46,152 bases of DNA from an uncultured Victivallales bacterium (GCA_944390795.1 CALXRI010000024.1:1-46152); one strand, 5' to 3'. Counted from the stretch's first letter, positions 1 through 8,333 are shown. Program-made: numbers and translations. Notes: generated by a model from the letters alone, not told the origin.

Positions 1-978
1 CTCTCCAAGAAATTTGACGAATGGGGTACACAGTTCGTCGCGGTGACGCAGGAAATCAATACCGCCACCAGCGCCGGGCGCATGATGCTTAACATTCTTA
101 TCACCTTCGCGCAATATGAGCGGGAGGTTATCACCGAGCGTGTACGCGACAAGATGTCCGCCAGCCGGAAGAAAGGCAAATGGGTCGGCGGTCGCGTTCC
201 GATGGGATACCGTGTGGAAAACAAGAAGCTGACCATCGTGGAAGAGGAAGCACGGATCATCCAAAGAATCTTTCAGCGATTCATCGAGGTTCAGTCTCCG
301 GCACTGATTGCCCAGGAACTCAACAAAGACGGGATTCGAACCAAGCAGGGAAGAATTTGGGATAGACAGCATATTTATCGGATTCTGAGCAACCATACTT
401 ACGTTGGTAAGGTCAACTACAAAAACAGCATTTGTGATGGAGAACAGGAAGCGATTATCGACCAGGACGTCTGGGATCGGACTCGGGAAATTCTCAGAGT
501 GAATGATCCCGCACCAGCCCATATGCCCAGGACTGAAATCATTGCTCCGTTAAAAGGAATCTTACGCTGCGGACACTGCGATTGCGCAATGATGCCGACC
601 TATGCGCGGAGAGGCAGAAAACAGTATTACTATTATTTCTGTGCAAAGGATTCCAAACGGGCAACTCCGACTTGCCCGGTGCGCCAGATCCCCGCAGGAG
701 ATGTGGAGCGGATCACTCGGGAACAGGTGATGAAAATGCTTCAGACACCGACGATTCTGATAAAACTGGCGCAAGTGTTGAATCTTCCCGCAGAGAAAAT
801 CGCAGAACTGTTCAAAGAGATATTCTGGCAGGAGATCTCGCCCGGTGAAATGAACCGCCTTCTCCATCTTCTTCTGGAAAAGGTCGAAGTTCACGAAAGC
901 AAGCTCACTGTAGAATTCAAGAGTTCAGGTATCAAAACTCTTATGGAGGAAATCGCGAATGGAGAAGAAACAGATTGA
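1..978 (+). CDS. Large serine recombinase, 5' end outside window
   Basis: The reading frame is open from base 1, so the start lies upstream and the first internal GTG at 43 is not the start. The visible part begins inside the resolvase catalytic domain (FVAVTQEINTATSAGRMMLN, then a FAQYERE helix), which is typical of serine recombinases. It continues into the Recombinase DNA-binding domain, a zinc ribbon (CGHC near base 570, then a Tyr run and a second Cys pair) and a C-terminal tail. The catalytic serine should lie in the missing N-terminus. Family members are about 450-550 residues, so roughly 100-150 residues are absent here. It would cut and rejoin DNA at att sites through a 5' phosphoserine link. 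The small HTH gene at 959 overlaps its end by 20 bases, so the two are co-translated. This is probably the edge of an integrated element. Confidence 0.93.
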   Translation, partial: LSKKFDEWGTQFVAVTQEINTATSAGRMMLNILITFAQYEREVITERVRDKMSASRKKGKWVGGRVPMGYRVENKKLTIVEEEARIIQRIFQRFIEVQSPALIAQELNKDGIRTKQGRIWDRQHIYRILSNHTYVGKVNYKNSICDGEQEAIIDQDVWDRTREILRVNDPAPAHMPRTEIIAPLKGILRCGHCDCAMMPTYARRGRKQYYYYFCAKDSKRATPTCPVRQIPAGDVERITREQVMKMLQTPTILIKLAQVLNLPAEKIAELFKEIFWQEISPGEMNRLLHLLLEKVEVHESKLTVEFKSSGIKTLMEEIANGEETD

Positions 979-1339
979 AGTTCTGGAAAACGGGAATGTC
1001 CGGGTGACAATCCCGTTGATTTTCAAAATCGCCGGTGGCAGAACGAGAATTTTTACCACCGACAGTGAACATGTAGAATATACTCCAATTCAGCTGGCTC
1101 TTGCCCGGGCTTTCCGCTGGCAGAAAATGATTGATGAAGGAAAATTTTCCAACATCAAGGATCTGGCTGCAACCGTCGGAGTTGATTCAGGGCTGATTTC
1201 CCGGACGATTCGCCTGACACTCCTTTCCCCTAAGATCATTCATAAACTCCTCTCCGGCGAACTTGACCTTTCCCTGGATAGTTGCCGTCGGAGTTTTCCC
1301 GACTCATGGGCGGAACAGGAAAAGATGTTTCACGATTAA
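959..1339 (+). CDS. Small HTH protein translationally coupled to the recombinase
   Basis: This 126-residue protein starts within the last 20 bases of the recombinase gene. The N-terminal half is a short beta-rich stretch (ENGNVRVTIPLIFKIAGGR). Residues about 60-100 look like a ParB/KorB-type helix-turn-helix (IKDLAATVGVDSGLISRTIRLTLLSP). I infer a DNA-binding accessory factor for the recombinase, perhaps a directionality or regulatory factor; the sequence alone does not show which. A strong intrinsic terminator follows about 100 bases downstream, so the two genes form a closed transcription unit. Confidence 0.75.
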   Translation: MEKKQIEVLENGNVRVTIPLIFKIAGGRTRIFTTDSEHVEYTPIQLALARAFRWQKMIDEGKFSNIKDLAATVGVDSGLISRTIRLTLLSPKIIHKLLSGELDLSLDSCRRSFPDSWAEQEKMFHD

Positions 1340-1440
1340 TTCTGAAATCACAATTCCCCATGCATCTTCTTGAGATCGATCAGAAAAGGGATTGATATTT
1401 CCGAAATACTATCCCTTCTTCAAATAATATCCCTGCAAAA

Positions 1441-1490
1441 AAACGGAGTAAGTTCTTTCCTTGCAAAGATCTTGCTCCGTTTTGTTTTTT
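1441..1490 (+). terminator. Intrinsic terminator of the recombinase unit
   Basis: A 12-bp stem pairs 1441-1452 with 1471-1482 with one G-T pair and an 18-base loop. It is followed by a T-rich run to 1490. It lies 100 bases after the small HTH gene in the same direction. Confidence 0.8.
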
Positions 1491-1894
1491 GAGTAAAGGT
1501 CGTTTGTTCTGAAAAGCGAATTTCGCAAAACTCGAAAAATTCTCTGAATCAAAAAGTCTTTTGTTATGAATTGCGCGAATAAGGGGTCGACCTCTTGATT
1601 TTTTGAACACATGTCCTCTGCAAGTTTATTTTTGCATTATCAGTTGATTACAAACATGTTACCTTAATAAAAGATTACAAAATGAATGTATAGCAGAGAA
1701 AAATTGACGATCAAAGGTCGAGCTTCTCGACGTGTGTTTCCTCCAAAAAATGCTCTCCAGACCAAAAGACCGGTCTTTTACTCCCCCGGAGAATTTACCG
1801 GGAGAAGGTCTGAAACACACCTTCATAAGAGAAAAGTGGAGATTCTCCGCTTTCGGGCAAAACGCGAGTTGAGCTCAAATTTACCCCCAAAACG
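1491..1894. other. AT-rich gap without a convincing gene
   Basis: No open frame here has a ribosome binding site and protein-like composition. The stretch holds a perfect 16-bp palindrome at 1764-1779 (AAAAGACCGGTCTTTT) and smaller inverted repeats around 1781-1806. It separates the recombinase unit from the 3' end of tRNA-Ala and could contain an element end or att site, but no duplicated tRNA tail was found in the window. Confidence 0.5.
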
Positions 1895-1919
1895 AAAAAA
1901 ACGACCAGAAGACTGGTCG
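1895..1919 (-). terminator. Terminator of tRNA-Ala
   Basis: CGACCAG (1902-1908) pairs with CTGGTCG (1913-1919) around a 4-base loop. On the minus strand it is followed by seven T (1895-1901). It lies 18 bases past the tRNA 3' end. Confidence 0.85.
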
Positions 1920-1936
1920 GCGGAGAATTTTGAAAA

Positions 1937-2013
1937 TGGTGGAGTATAGGAGACTTGAACTCCTGACCCCCACACTGCCAGTGTGGTGCTCTAGCCAACT
2001 GAGCTAATACCCC
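1937..2013 (-). tRNA. tRNA-Ala (anticodon GGC)
   Basis: The minus strand folds into a complete cloverleaf of 77 bases including an encoded CCA (1939-1937). The acceptor stem is GGGGTAT with ATACTCC and has one G-T pair. The D stem is GCTC/GAGC. The anticodon stem is CCACA/TGTGG with loop CTGGCAG, giving anticodon GGC at 1979-1977. The T arm is AGGAG-TTCAAGT-CTCCT. A strong promoter lies upstream and a terminator downstream, so the gene is a single-tRNA transcription unit. Its 3' end faces the recombinase-bearing segment. Confidence 0.97.
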
Positions 2014-2032
2014 GTAAAACTTGACGGGGTTT

Positions 2033-2060
2033 AATATAAGCCGGAAAGATGAAATGTCAA
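2033..2060 (-). promoter_or_regulatory. Promoter of tRNA-Ala
   Basis: Consensus -35 TTGACA (2060-2055) and -10 TATATT (2038-2033) are separated by 16 bases. The predicted start is about 13 bases before the tRNA 5' end. A short CCCCG/CGGGG inverted repeat lies between -10 and the mature 5' end. Confidence 0.8.
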
Positions 2061-2176
2061 GAGGGAAAAATAAAACTTCCGCAACATTTCAAACTCTGCG
2101 TGCAAAAATGGAAGGCAAATGCTAAATTATCATGTCCAGAATTTCAGAAAACGGAAAAAAGGAGATGATGGCTTCC

Positions 2177-2992
2177 ATGAAAATTTGTCTGCTGACTCTT
2201 GCCATCCTCCTCTCTACAGGAAAACTCCCGGGAGAAGAACTGCAAATCGCCTGTTTCAATCATTTCACCTCGTTCTTCCGGGAATTTCAACGTCCGGGCG
2301 ATATGATCCTGTCCATCCGGAAAATGACGGAGGAGGAGATTGGGAAACAACTGGAAGACGGCAAACTCCGCCTGGCCCTGACCGCACAGCCCCCTTCCCT
2401 GCCGGATCGATTCAACATTACGGAACTTGCCGTCACCGGCGTCATCCCGGCGGTCCATCCGGAAAATCCGCTGAAAAACATCTCCAGCGAAAATGCACGC
2501 CGGCTTCTGGAGGCGGAAATCCCGAACTGGCATCCACTGAACGGACAACAGGCAAAAGTTCATCTCTACCGGACAGCCTCCGCTCTGCCCTCCCCCCAGA
2601 CTCTCGGTTGCGGGAAGCACCCGCTCCATCCTCCTGCGGAAACCGGAAGCATCCGGAAAAAGACGGAACAACGCGCAATGGTCCTGCAGACGGAGAACCA
2701 TTCGAAAAGTTTCATTCTGCTCTTCGTCGATCCGGACGGAGCCGCAGGACTGCCGCTGACCTCTTACAAGGAGGACAGGATCAAACTGCTGCCGGTGGAC
2801 GGCGTCGCGCCAACGCTGGAGAACTTCAGAAACGGCGCCTATCCCCTCGTCCGGAAAATTTATCTCGTCACGGCAAAACAGCTGACGGACTCTGAAAAAA
2901 AGATTGTCTCCTATATCAGAAGCAAAGCCTTCGCCGCGCAGATCTACGCGGACGGAGCGCTTCCCATCGAACAGAAAGCGGAAATAAAATGA
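2177..2992 (+). CDS. PstS-like periplasmic substrate-binding protein
   Basis: This exported protein of about 271 residues resembles phosphate ABC transporter binding proteins. The stretch TELAVTGVIPAVHPENPLKNIS, then LLEAEIPNW, matches the PstS pattern of a hinge strand followed by an 'xGxIxxW' helix. VDGVAPTLENFRNGAYPLVRKIYL matches the conserved late region. The start at 2177 gives a clean signal peptide (MKICLLTLAILLSTG) but is 12 bases from AGGAG; ATG at 2165 or 2168 and 2132 are alternatives. No permease or ATPase is next to it. Its stop overlaps the bioD start as ATGA, so the two are coupled. The ligand is unknown; phosphate is only the family default. The middle region (residues about 130-170) diverges from PstS. 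Confidence 0.7.
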   Translation: MKICLLTLAILLSTGKLPGEELQIACFNHFTSFFREFQRPGDMILSIRKMTEEEIGKQLEDGKLRLALTAQPPSLPDRFNITELAVTGVIPAVHPENPLKNISSENARRLLEAEIPNWHPLNGQQAKVHLYRTASALPSPQTLGCGKHPLHPPAETGSIRKKTEQRAMVLQTENHSKSFILLFVDPDGAAGLPLTSYKEDRIKLLPVDGVAPTLENFRNGAYPLVRKIYLVTAKQLTDSEKKIVSYIRSKAFAAQIYADGALPIEQKAEIK

Positions 2993-3654
2993 AAACCTAC
3001 TTTGTCACCGGAACCGGAACCGGAATCGGAAAAACTTATGTAAGCGCGCTCCTGGCAAAAACGGCGGTCCGGGCCGGACTCCGGACAGCCATGATGAAAC
3101 CCGTTCAGACCGGAATGACCGATCCGATGCTCGGGGATCTGGGGGAAATCCGCAGAAAAGTCCCCGGAATTCTGGAAATCCCCTCCGATCTGGCCTGTCC
3201 TTACTGCCTTGCTTACGAATCCTCTCCGCACCTCGCGGCGGAAAAGGAATCCGTGACAATCGAATTCGACAGGATCCGGGACTGTTATGAACAGATTGTG
3301 AAAAATTATGCGCCGGATGTTGTTTTTCTCGAAGGTGCGGGAGGAATCTGCGTTCCGCTCTCCGACCGGGTTCTGACAGCGGAACTGATACGCTTCCTCG
3401 GATTCGACGTCCTTCTTGTCGCTCCCGCCGGACTCGGATCCATCAACCATACTCTTCTCTCCCTGGAGCATCTGCGGAAGTGCGGCATCGAAGTTGCCGG
3501 CGTGATCCTGAATCAATTCAGCTGTCCGCCGACCGAAATCGAACTCGACAACATCCGGATGATCGAATCTCTCGGAAACACGCGCGTGCTGGCAAAGGCG
3601 TCCGACGGCGCGGAGGAGTTCTCGGAATGCCTGCTCTTCCGGCATCCGGAATAA
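2989..3654 (+). CDS. bioD: Dethiobiotin synthetase
   Basis: ATP-dependent carboxylase that closes the ureido ring of dethiobiotin from 7,8-diaminopelargonate and CO2, the penultimate step of biotin synthesis. The P-loop GTGTGIGKT is at residues 8-16. KPVQTG follows near residue 37 and EGAGGICVPL near residue 105; all are diagnostic. The 221-residue length is normal. The gene overlaps its upstream neighbour by 4 bases. No other bio gene lies in this window, so the rest of the pathway must be elsewhere or biotin intermediates must be scavenged. Confidence 0.95.
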   Translation: MKTYFVTGTGTGIGKTYVSALLAKTAVRAGLRTAMMKPVQTGMTDPMLGDLGEIRRKVPGILEIPSDLACPYCLAYESSPHLAAEKESVTIEFDRIRDCYEQIVKNYAPDVVFLEGAGGICVPLSDRVLTAELIRFLGFDVLLVAPAGLGSINHTLLSLEHLRKCGIEVAGVILNQFSCPPTEIELDNIRMIESLGNTRVLAKASDGAEEFSECLLFRHPE

Positions 3655-3660
3655 TCCGGA

Positions 3661-3681
3661 AGAAAAGGATGCACGGCATCC
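3661..3681 (-). terminator. Terminator of proB-miaB
   Basis: GGATGC (3667-3672) and GCATCC (3676-3681) pair with a 3-base loop. On the minus strand the hairpin is followed by TTTTCT. It sits 5 bases past the miaB stop, between two convergent genes. Confidence 0.55.
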
Positions 3682-3685
3682 GGAT

Positions 3686-5026
3686 TTATCCTTCGATGGA
3701 ACCGTAAAGGGTCATGGGAGTCGCCCGTTCGATCCGGACACGGACAAAATCGCCGGGTTTGAGTCCGGGCGACGGCGGAAAAACTGCTAGTTTGAAGGTG
3801 TCGGTTCTCCCCGACCAGCGCGCGGCATTGCGCTTGCTCGGACCTTCCGCAAGCACTTCAAAGGTTTTCCCGACCAGTTCCCTGTTGCGCGACGCGTTGA
3901 TCTCTGCCAGGTCACGGAGCAGAAGTGCATTTCTGCGTTCCTTCTCCTCCTGCGGAACATCGTCGGGCATCTTCGCCGCGACGGTTCCGCGACGGGGGGA
4001 GTATTTGAAGATGAACGCATTGTCGTAGGCGGCCTCGCGCATGATTCTTCTTGTCGCCTCGAAATCCTCCTCCGTCTCGCCGGGAAACCCGACAATGATG
4101 TCCGTGGAGAAGTTGATCCCCTCCACCAGTTCGCGCAGGGAACGGATGATGTTCATGTAATGCTCCGCATCATAAGGCCGGTTCATTCGCTGCAGGATAC
4201 GGTCCGAGCCCGACTGGAGCGGCAGGTGAATGCACTTGCAGACCTTCGGAAGACGCGCAATCGTTTCAATGAGCTTCCGGTTGAAAAACGCCGGATGGGG
4301 CGAGGTGAAACGGATCCTCCGGATGCCGTCGATTGCGGAAATGCGTTCGAGCAGTTCCGAAAACGGCGAGTTGTCTTCCGCGATCGGCGGCGGCACGCCG
4401 TCCAGACCGTAGGCGGCGACATTCTGCCCGAGCAGCATGATCTCGCGGATGCCGTGATCAGCCAGAGAGCGCGCCTCAGCCACGATGCCGTCCATGTCGC
4501 GGCTTCGTTCCGGACCGCGCACATAGGGCACAATGCAGTAGGAGCAGTAGCGGTTGCAGCCGCGGGAAATGGAAAGGAACGCGCTGAACTGCCCCTGTTC
4601 GGCGTTTATGCGGTGAGCGTCGATGCCGGGGGTGTCCGCGCCTCTGCGGTCATCGCACCGGATTTTCCGTTTTTTACGGACAATCTCCTCCACAATCTCC
4701 GGAATCGCATGAATGTTGTCCGTTCCGACGGCAAAGTCAAGGTGTTCCACGCTTTTCAGAAGTTCTTCCCCGCGGCTCTGCGCCATGCAGCCCATGATGC
4801 CGAAGATCATGTGCGGACGCTCGCGCTTGAGCTTCTTCAGAATGCCGAGCTTGCCGATCGCCTTGCGTTCCGCCTGCTCTCTCACGCTGCATGTGTTCAG
4901 GATGACGATATCCGCCTCTTCCTCGGTTCCTGCAATCCGGTGCCCGGCGGAGACGAGCATGGCGGCGGCGGACTCGGAGTCGCGCTCGTTCATCTGGCAG
5001 CCGTAGGTCTTGATATAGACGTTCAT
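3686..5026 (-). CDS. miaB: tRNA-2-methylthio-N6-dimethylallyladenosine synthase
   Basis: Radical-SAM methylthiotransferase that adds the 2-methylthio group to i6A37 of tRNAs reading UNN codons. The N-terminal UPF0004 domain carries the three auxiliary-cluster cysteines C10, C46 and C80. The radical-SAM motif CNRYCSYC is at C157/C161/C164, and a TRAM domain occupies about the last 65 residues. The length of 446 is normal. Its start overlaps the proB stop by 4 bases (ATGA), so it is the second gene of a proB-miaB operon. The substrate-forming enzyme MiaA is encoded in the same window at 43125-44126. Confidence 0.97.
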   Translation of the reverse strand: MNVYIKTYGCQMNERDSESAAAMLVSAGHRIAGTEEEADIVILNTCSVREQAERKAIGKLGILKKLKRERPHMIFGIMGCMAQSRGEELLKSVEHLDFAVGTDNIHAIPEIVEEIVRKKRKIRCDDRRGADTPGIDAHRINAEQGQFSAFLSISRGCNRYCSYCIVPYVRGPERSRDMDGIVAEARSLADHGIREIMLLGQNVAAYGLDGVPPPIAEDNSPFSELLERISAIDGIRRIRFTSPHPAFFNRKLIETIARLPKVCKCIHLPLQSGSDRILQRMNRPYDAEHYMNIIRSLRELVEGINFSTDIIVGFPGETEEDFEATRRIMREAAYDNAFIFKYSPRRGTVAAKMPDDVPQEEKERRNALLLRDLAEINASRNRELVGKTFEVLAEGPSKRNAARWSGRTDTFKLAVFPPSPGLKPGDFVRVRIERATPMTLYGSIEG

Positions 5027-6159
5027 TTCACTACATACATATTGTTGCGATGGATGATCTCGTCATCCGCGTCATAACGCAGAATCAGATGATTTTCCGA
5101 AGATTTGTGCCCCATCAGAAGGCGGCATTCGCCGGATGAGAAATTCGTCAGTCCCTTGGCGACCAGCGTATTGGACCCGGATACGATTTCAAGCACGTCG
5201 CCGCGTTCGAACTCGCCGTTCACGGCGAAAATTCCCGAGGCAAGCAGACTGCACCCCTTCTTCCGGAGCGCGGCCACAGCGCCGTCGTCGATCACAAGTT
5301 TTCCCTTCGGGCGGGAGAATGCGGAAAGCCAGCGTTTCTTGGACTCCATTTTCTTTTTCGAATTTCCCGGCAGAAAAATCGTCCCGACGTCCTCGCCGCT
5401 GAAAATGCGTCCGAGGATGTCGGAATCCCGTCCGGATGCCAGCCAGAGCGCCTCGCCCGCGGAATTGAGCGTATCGGCGGCCTGGAGCTTGGAGGTCATG
5501 CCGCCTATGGACATATTGCCGTCGTCGGTGCCGGTGGCCATGGCGCGCTGGGTGTCGGTGATGCCGCGCACGACGGAGATGCGCTCGCCCAGGGATCCGT
5601 CCGGATTCGGCTTTCTGAGGCCGTCCACGGTGGTGAGAATGATCGTCAGGTCGGCCCGCGTCATGGAGGCCAGAAGGGAAGCCAGAATGTCATTGTCTCC
5701 GAACTTGAGTTCGTCAACGGAAACGGGATCGTTTTCATTGATGATCGGGAGAATATTCTGTGAAAGCAGTGTCTCGATGCAGTTCAGGGCGTTGAGATGC
5801 CGCTCGCGGGAACGCAGATCGTCGGCAGTCAGCAGGATCTGGGCGCAGCGGAAGCCGGACTTTTCGCATTCCGCCTCGTACATCGCCATCAGCTTGCCCT
5901 GCCCCAGCGCCGCGAGCGCCTGAACTTCGGAAAGTTTCCGCGGACGCGTCTTCATTCTCAGGATCTTCATGCCGGTGCCGACAGCGCCGGAGGAGACGAG
6001 AATGACCTGTTTTCCCGCATCGCGGATCGTTTTAATCTGTCCGATCAGAACCGGCAGAGAGTCGGGGTCGGTCAGGAGCCGTGTCCCGGCCTTGACCACA
6101 ATCCGGTGACAGTTCCGAATCAGTTTCTTTCGCAGCTCGACATTTTCCGTATTCATCAT
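5023..6159 (-). CDS. proB: Glutamate 5-kinase with PUA domain
   Basis: First enzyme of proline synthesis, phosphorylating the gamma-carboxylate of glutamate. The amino-acid kinase domain begins HRIVVKAGTRLL and includes VSSGAVGTG, INENDPV and the GGMTSKLQAA segment. The last about 100 residues form a PUA domain. The frame stays open upstream to 6468, but that extension runs into the AraC gene. A good promoter at 6227-6254 places the transcript start near 6220, so I chose the first of two adjacent ATG codons at 6159/6156 (378 residues, normal). No proA lies beside it. Confidence 0.95.
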   Translation of the reverse strand: MMNTENVELRKKLIRNCHRIVVKAGTRLLTDPDSLPVLIGQIKTIRDAGKQVILVSSGAVGTGMKILRMKTRPRKLSEVQALAALGQGKLMAMYEAECEKSGFRCAQILLTADDLRSRERHLNALNCIETLLSQNILPIINENDPVSVDELKFGDNDILASLLASMTRADLTIILTTVDGLRKPNPDGSLGERISVVRGITDTQRAMATGTDDGNMSIGGMTSKLQAADTLNSAGEALWLASGRDSDILGRIFSGEDVGTIFLPGNSKKKMESKKRWLSAFSRPKGKLVIDDGAVAALRKKGCSLLASGIFAVNGEFERGDVLEIVSGSNTLVAKGLTNFSSGECRLLMGHKSSENHLILRYDADDEIIHRNNMYVVK

Positions 6160-6226
6160 CCTGTTCCCGTTGATTGAGCATTCCATCTGTTCCGCGGGCG
6201 TCCGCGACTGGAGTTGCAAGTGCAGT

Positions 6227-6254
6227 AATATACTCCGGAAAAGCGATTTGTCCA
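6227..6254 (-). promoter_or_regulatory. Promoter of proB-miaB
   Basis: -35 TGGACA (6254-6249) and -10 TATATT (6232-6227) are spaced by 16 bases. The predicted leader is about 60 bases. This promoter excludes translation starts upstream of about 6220 for proB. Confidence 0.65.
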
Positions 6255-6349
6255 TGCGGAAAAACAAAATAGGAGCAAGAAGTTCCGGGGCCGCTCCCCT
6301 CCCCCCCGGGATATCCGGCGGGAAACAGAATCCGCAGGAGAATTCCCGC

Positions 6350-7264
6350 TTATCCCCGGACGGCATGACGCCGCCACGCTTCCGGCGACATGCCGCAGGC
6401 TTTCCGGAACGCGGCGGAAAAATAAAGCTGATTCTGAAATCCCGTCTTTTCCGCAACCTCCTTGACACGCATCGGGCTTTCCGTCAGAAGACGGCGCGCA
6501 AGGAGAATCCGCTGCTCCATAAGATACCGGCAGGGCGTCATCCGGAACGCCTCGCGGAAACGTCTGTTGAACGTGGGAAGACTCATCCCGAATTCCGCCG
6601 CAAGACGGTTCATGTTCATTTTTTCCGCCAGATTCCGCTCAAGATGCTCCCGGATGCGCAGGATTTCGGGGGAGATCCGCCGGGAAGTGTCCGAATTGGC
6701 AATCACGCTCAGGAGCTCGAACACAATGCCGGACACACGCTCGCATCCCCCCGGAGCACGGACCGCCCGCAGAGCCCGGCAGAGCCGCGCGATAAAATTT
6801 TCCATCCGTCCGGAATCGGGGAAATGCAGACAGCGGGCATTTTCCAGATTCAGAAGACGCAGCGTCTCCTCCAGACGGCCGCCTCCGAGAATCATTCCGG
6901 ATTTCCGGCAGGTGCTTCCCGGCAGATGCAGCAGCCCGCTCCTGCGCCCGGGATGCATCAGCAGAAGATCCCCCGCTTCCAGAAGCCAGGCCTCCTCCCC
7001 GCTCCGGACATGAATCGATCCTTCAAAAACGTACTCCAGCGAGAGAAATTTCTGCCGGAGCCGCCGCTGAAAAAAATAGTCGTCCAGAACGCTCCGGGAG
7101 ACATAACGGCAGTAGAGCGGCTGCTTCAGCAGCGGAGGATGGCAGCAGACGCATTCGCGGATTGAACGATGGCGTCCCGCGTTCGAGATCATCGAGGGGG
7201 GATCCGCATACAGCAGCTTTGCCTTTCTGCAGGTGAAAACGGAGAGATCGTCCAGAATCTTCAT
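6350..7264 (-). CDS. AraC-family regulator, divergent from GH16 gene
   Basis: A 304-residue protein with an N-terminal cupin-like sensor (residues about 30-170; EAWLLEAGDLLLMHPGRRSG). A C-terminal double HTH (about 205-300) holds MNRLAAEFGMSLPTFNRRFR and VKEVAEKTGFQNQLYFSAAFRKACGMSPEAWR, the AraC signature. It is divergent from the GH16 gene and probably controls it in response to a sugar. No Shine-Dalgarno sequence is seen before the ATG. Instead an AT-rich direct repeat (7264-7302) sits directly upstream, which could be the regulator's own half-sites. Confidence 0.92.
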   Translation of the reverse strand: MKILDDLSVFTCRKAKLLYADPPSMISNAGRHRSIRECVCCHPPLLKQPLYCRYVSRSVLDDYFFQRRLRQKFLSLEYVFEGSIHVRSGEEAWLLEAGDLLLMHPGRRSGLLHLPGSTCRKSGMILGGGRLEETLRLLNLENARCLHFPDSGRMENFIARLCRALRAVRAPGGCERVSGIVFELLSVIANSDTSRRISPEILRIREHLERNLAEKMNMNRLAAEFGMSLPTFNRRFREAFRMTPCRYLMEQRILLARRLLTESPMRVKEVAEKTGFQNQLYFSAAFRKACGMSPEAWRRHAVRG

Positions 7265-7302
7265 TTTTATAATTTCATATATTTTTTTATCATTTCATAT
7301 AT
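7264..7302. promoter_or_regulatory. Tandem 19-bp direct repeat, putative AraC half-sites
   Basis: Two 19-bp copies (7264-7282 and 7284-7302) differ at one base and start 20 bp apart, close to two helical turns. Each reads TTTTTAT(A/C)ATTTCATATAT. Same-face direct half-sites about 20-21 bp apart are typical for AraC-type regulators. The first copy touches the araC start codon, which suggests autoregulation. Confidence 0.55.
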
Positions 7303-7460
7303 AAAAATAGCTCCGGAAACTGTTTTTTCAAGCAATCCGCCGTATCTTGGGAGAGAAAACCGAAACCGGCGGACAACACCCGCAGCATCCGGAAACGCGG
7401 CATTTCGCTCCGCCGGACTTTTCCGGAATGCCGGAAACGGAACCGCCAAAGGAGAAAACC

Positions 7461-8282
7461 ATGCAGGAATTCAAGCTGGAACAGCACGCGGCAAGTCTGC
7501 TTCCCGACGGGAAGAAATGGAAACTGATCTGGAACGACGAGTTCGACGGACGGAAACTGGACCGGAGCAAATGGGACTTCCGGCTTCATTTCTGGGGAAA
7601 ACGCTTTCCGGCTTTCACTGAGGAAGGCGTCGAACTCGACGGACAGAGCCATCTGCGGATTCACCTCATCGAACGGGACGGCCAGTACTGCTCCGCGCAG
7701 CTTCAGACAGGATCGCTGACCTATGATCTGCCCCGGCCGGAAGAAGGATTCTGGCCGTTCGGCGGCTATCAGAAACAGAGGTTCCTTCACAAATTCGGCT
7801 ACTATGAAATCCGCTGCCGCCTGAACAGGCAGGCGGGATGGTGGACGGCGTTCTGGCTGCAGTCGCCGTCGATCGGGGCGCATCCCGATGCGGCGCAGTG
7901 CGGCGTGGAATGCGACATCATGGAAAGCCAGGATTATCCGACGGAGGGGAAAATACGCTGCGGCAACATCTGGAACGGTTACGGAGAGGACGGAAAAGGA
8001 TCCGGACACCGCAAATTCATTCTGAAGGACACCCCGGACGGTTGGCACCGTTTCGGCGTGGACTGGAGCAGCGCGGGCTACGTCTTCTATACGGACGGCG
8101 AAGAGGTGAACCGCGTGGAAGGCCCGGTCTCCAATGTGGAGCAGTTTCTTCTCATCACGGCGGAACCCATGGGATACCGCGACTTCACGAATCCGGGTCC
8201 CGATCCGCTTCTGAAACAAATCGTCTTTCCGGAATATTTCGAGGTTGATTACGTCCGCGTCTTCGATGCGCAGGAAATCTGA
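7461..8282 (+). CDS. Glycoside hydrolase family 16 protein
   Basis: A beta-jelly-roll hydrolase of the laminarinase/agarase/kappa-carrageenase/xyloglucanase family. The catalytic motif E-x-D-x-x-E is at E150, D152 and E155 (ECDIMES): nucleophile, assisting Asp and acid/base. Conserved cleft residues include WWTAFWLQ (127-134). The frame continues upstream to 7347, but ATG 7461 follows AAAGGAG at good spacing and gives 273 residues that begin at the GH16 fold (KLIWNDEFDG). There is no signal peptide, which is unusual because most GH16 enzymes are exported. The substrate is a beta-1,3 or beta-1,4 glucan or galactan by family only. The divergent AraC gene probably regulates it. Confidence 0.93.
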   Translation: MQEFKLEQHAASLLPDGKKWKLIWNDEFDGRKLDRSKWDFRLHFWGKRFPAFTEEGVELDGQSHLRIHLIERDGQYCSAQLQTGSLTYDLPRPEEGFWPFGGYQKQRFLHKFGYYEIRCRLNRQAGWWTAFWLQSPSIGAHPDAAQCGVECDIMESQDYPTEGKIRCGNIWNGYGEDGKGSGHRKFILKDTPDGWHRFGVDWSSAGYVFYTDGEEVNRVEGPVSNVEQFLLITAEPMGYRDFTNPGPDPLLKQIVFPEYFEVDYVRVFDAQEI

Positions 8283-8302
8283 TCCGCACCAATACTGATA
8301 CG

Positions 8303-8333
8303 AAAAAAGCCCCGTCGAAGCGGGGCTTTTTTT
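8303..8333. terminator. Bidirectional terminator
   Basis: GCCCCG (8309-8314) pairs with CGGGGC (8321-8326). Six A before and seven T after make it work on both strands. It separates the convergent GH16 and DUF4838 genes. A second hairpin without a T-tract lies at 8353-8370 (CCCTCCC/GGGAGGG). Confidence 0.88.

Noticed and set aside
1686-1949. 87-codon open frame between the recombinase unit and tRNA-Ala
   Set aside because: It runs through the tRNA terminator and into the 3' end of the tRNA gene, has no ribosome binding site and is of basic, low-complexity composition.
6160-6468. N-terminal extension of proB (about 100 residues)
   Set aside because: It overlaps the AraC gene and lies upstream of the predicted promoter at 6227-6254; the normal kinase domain starts after 6159.
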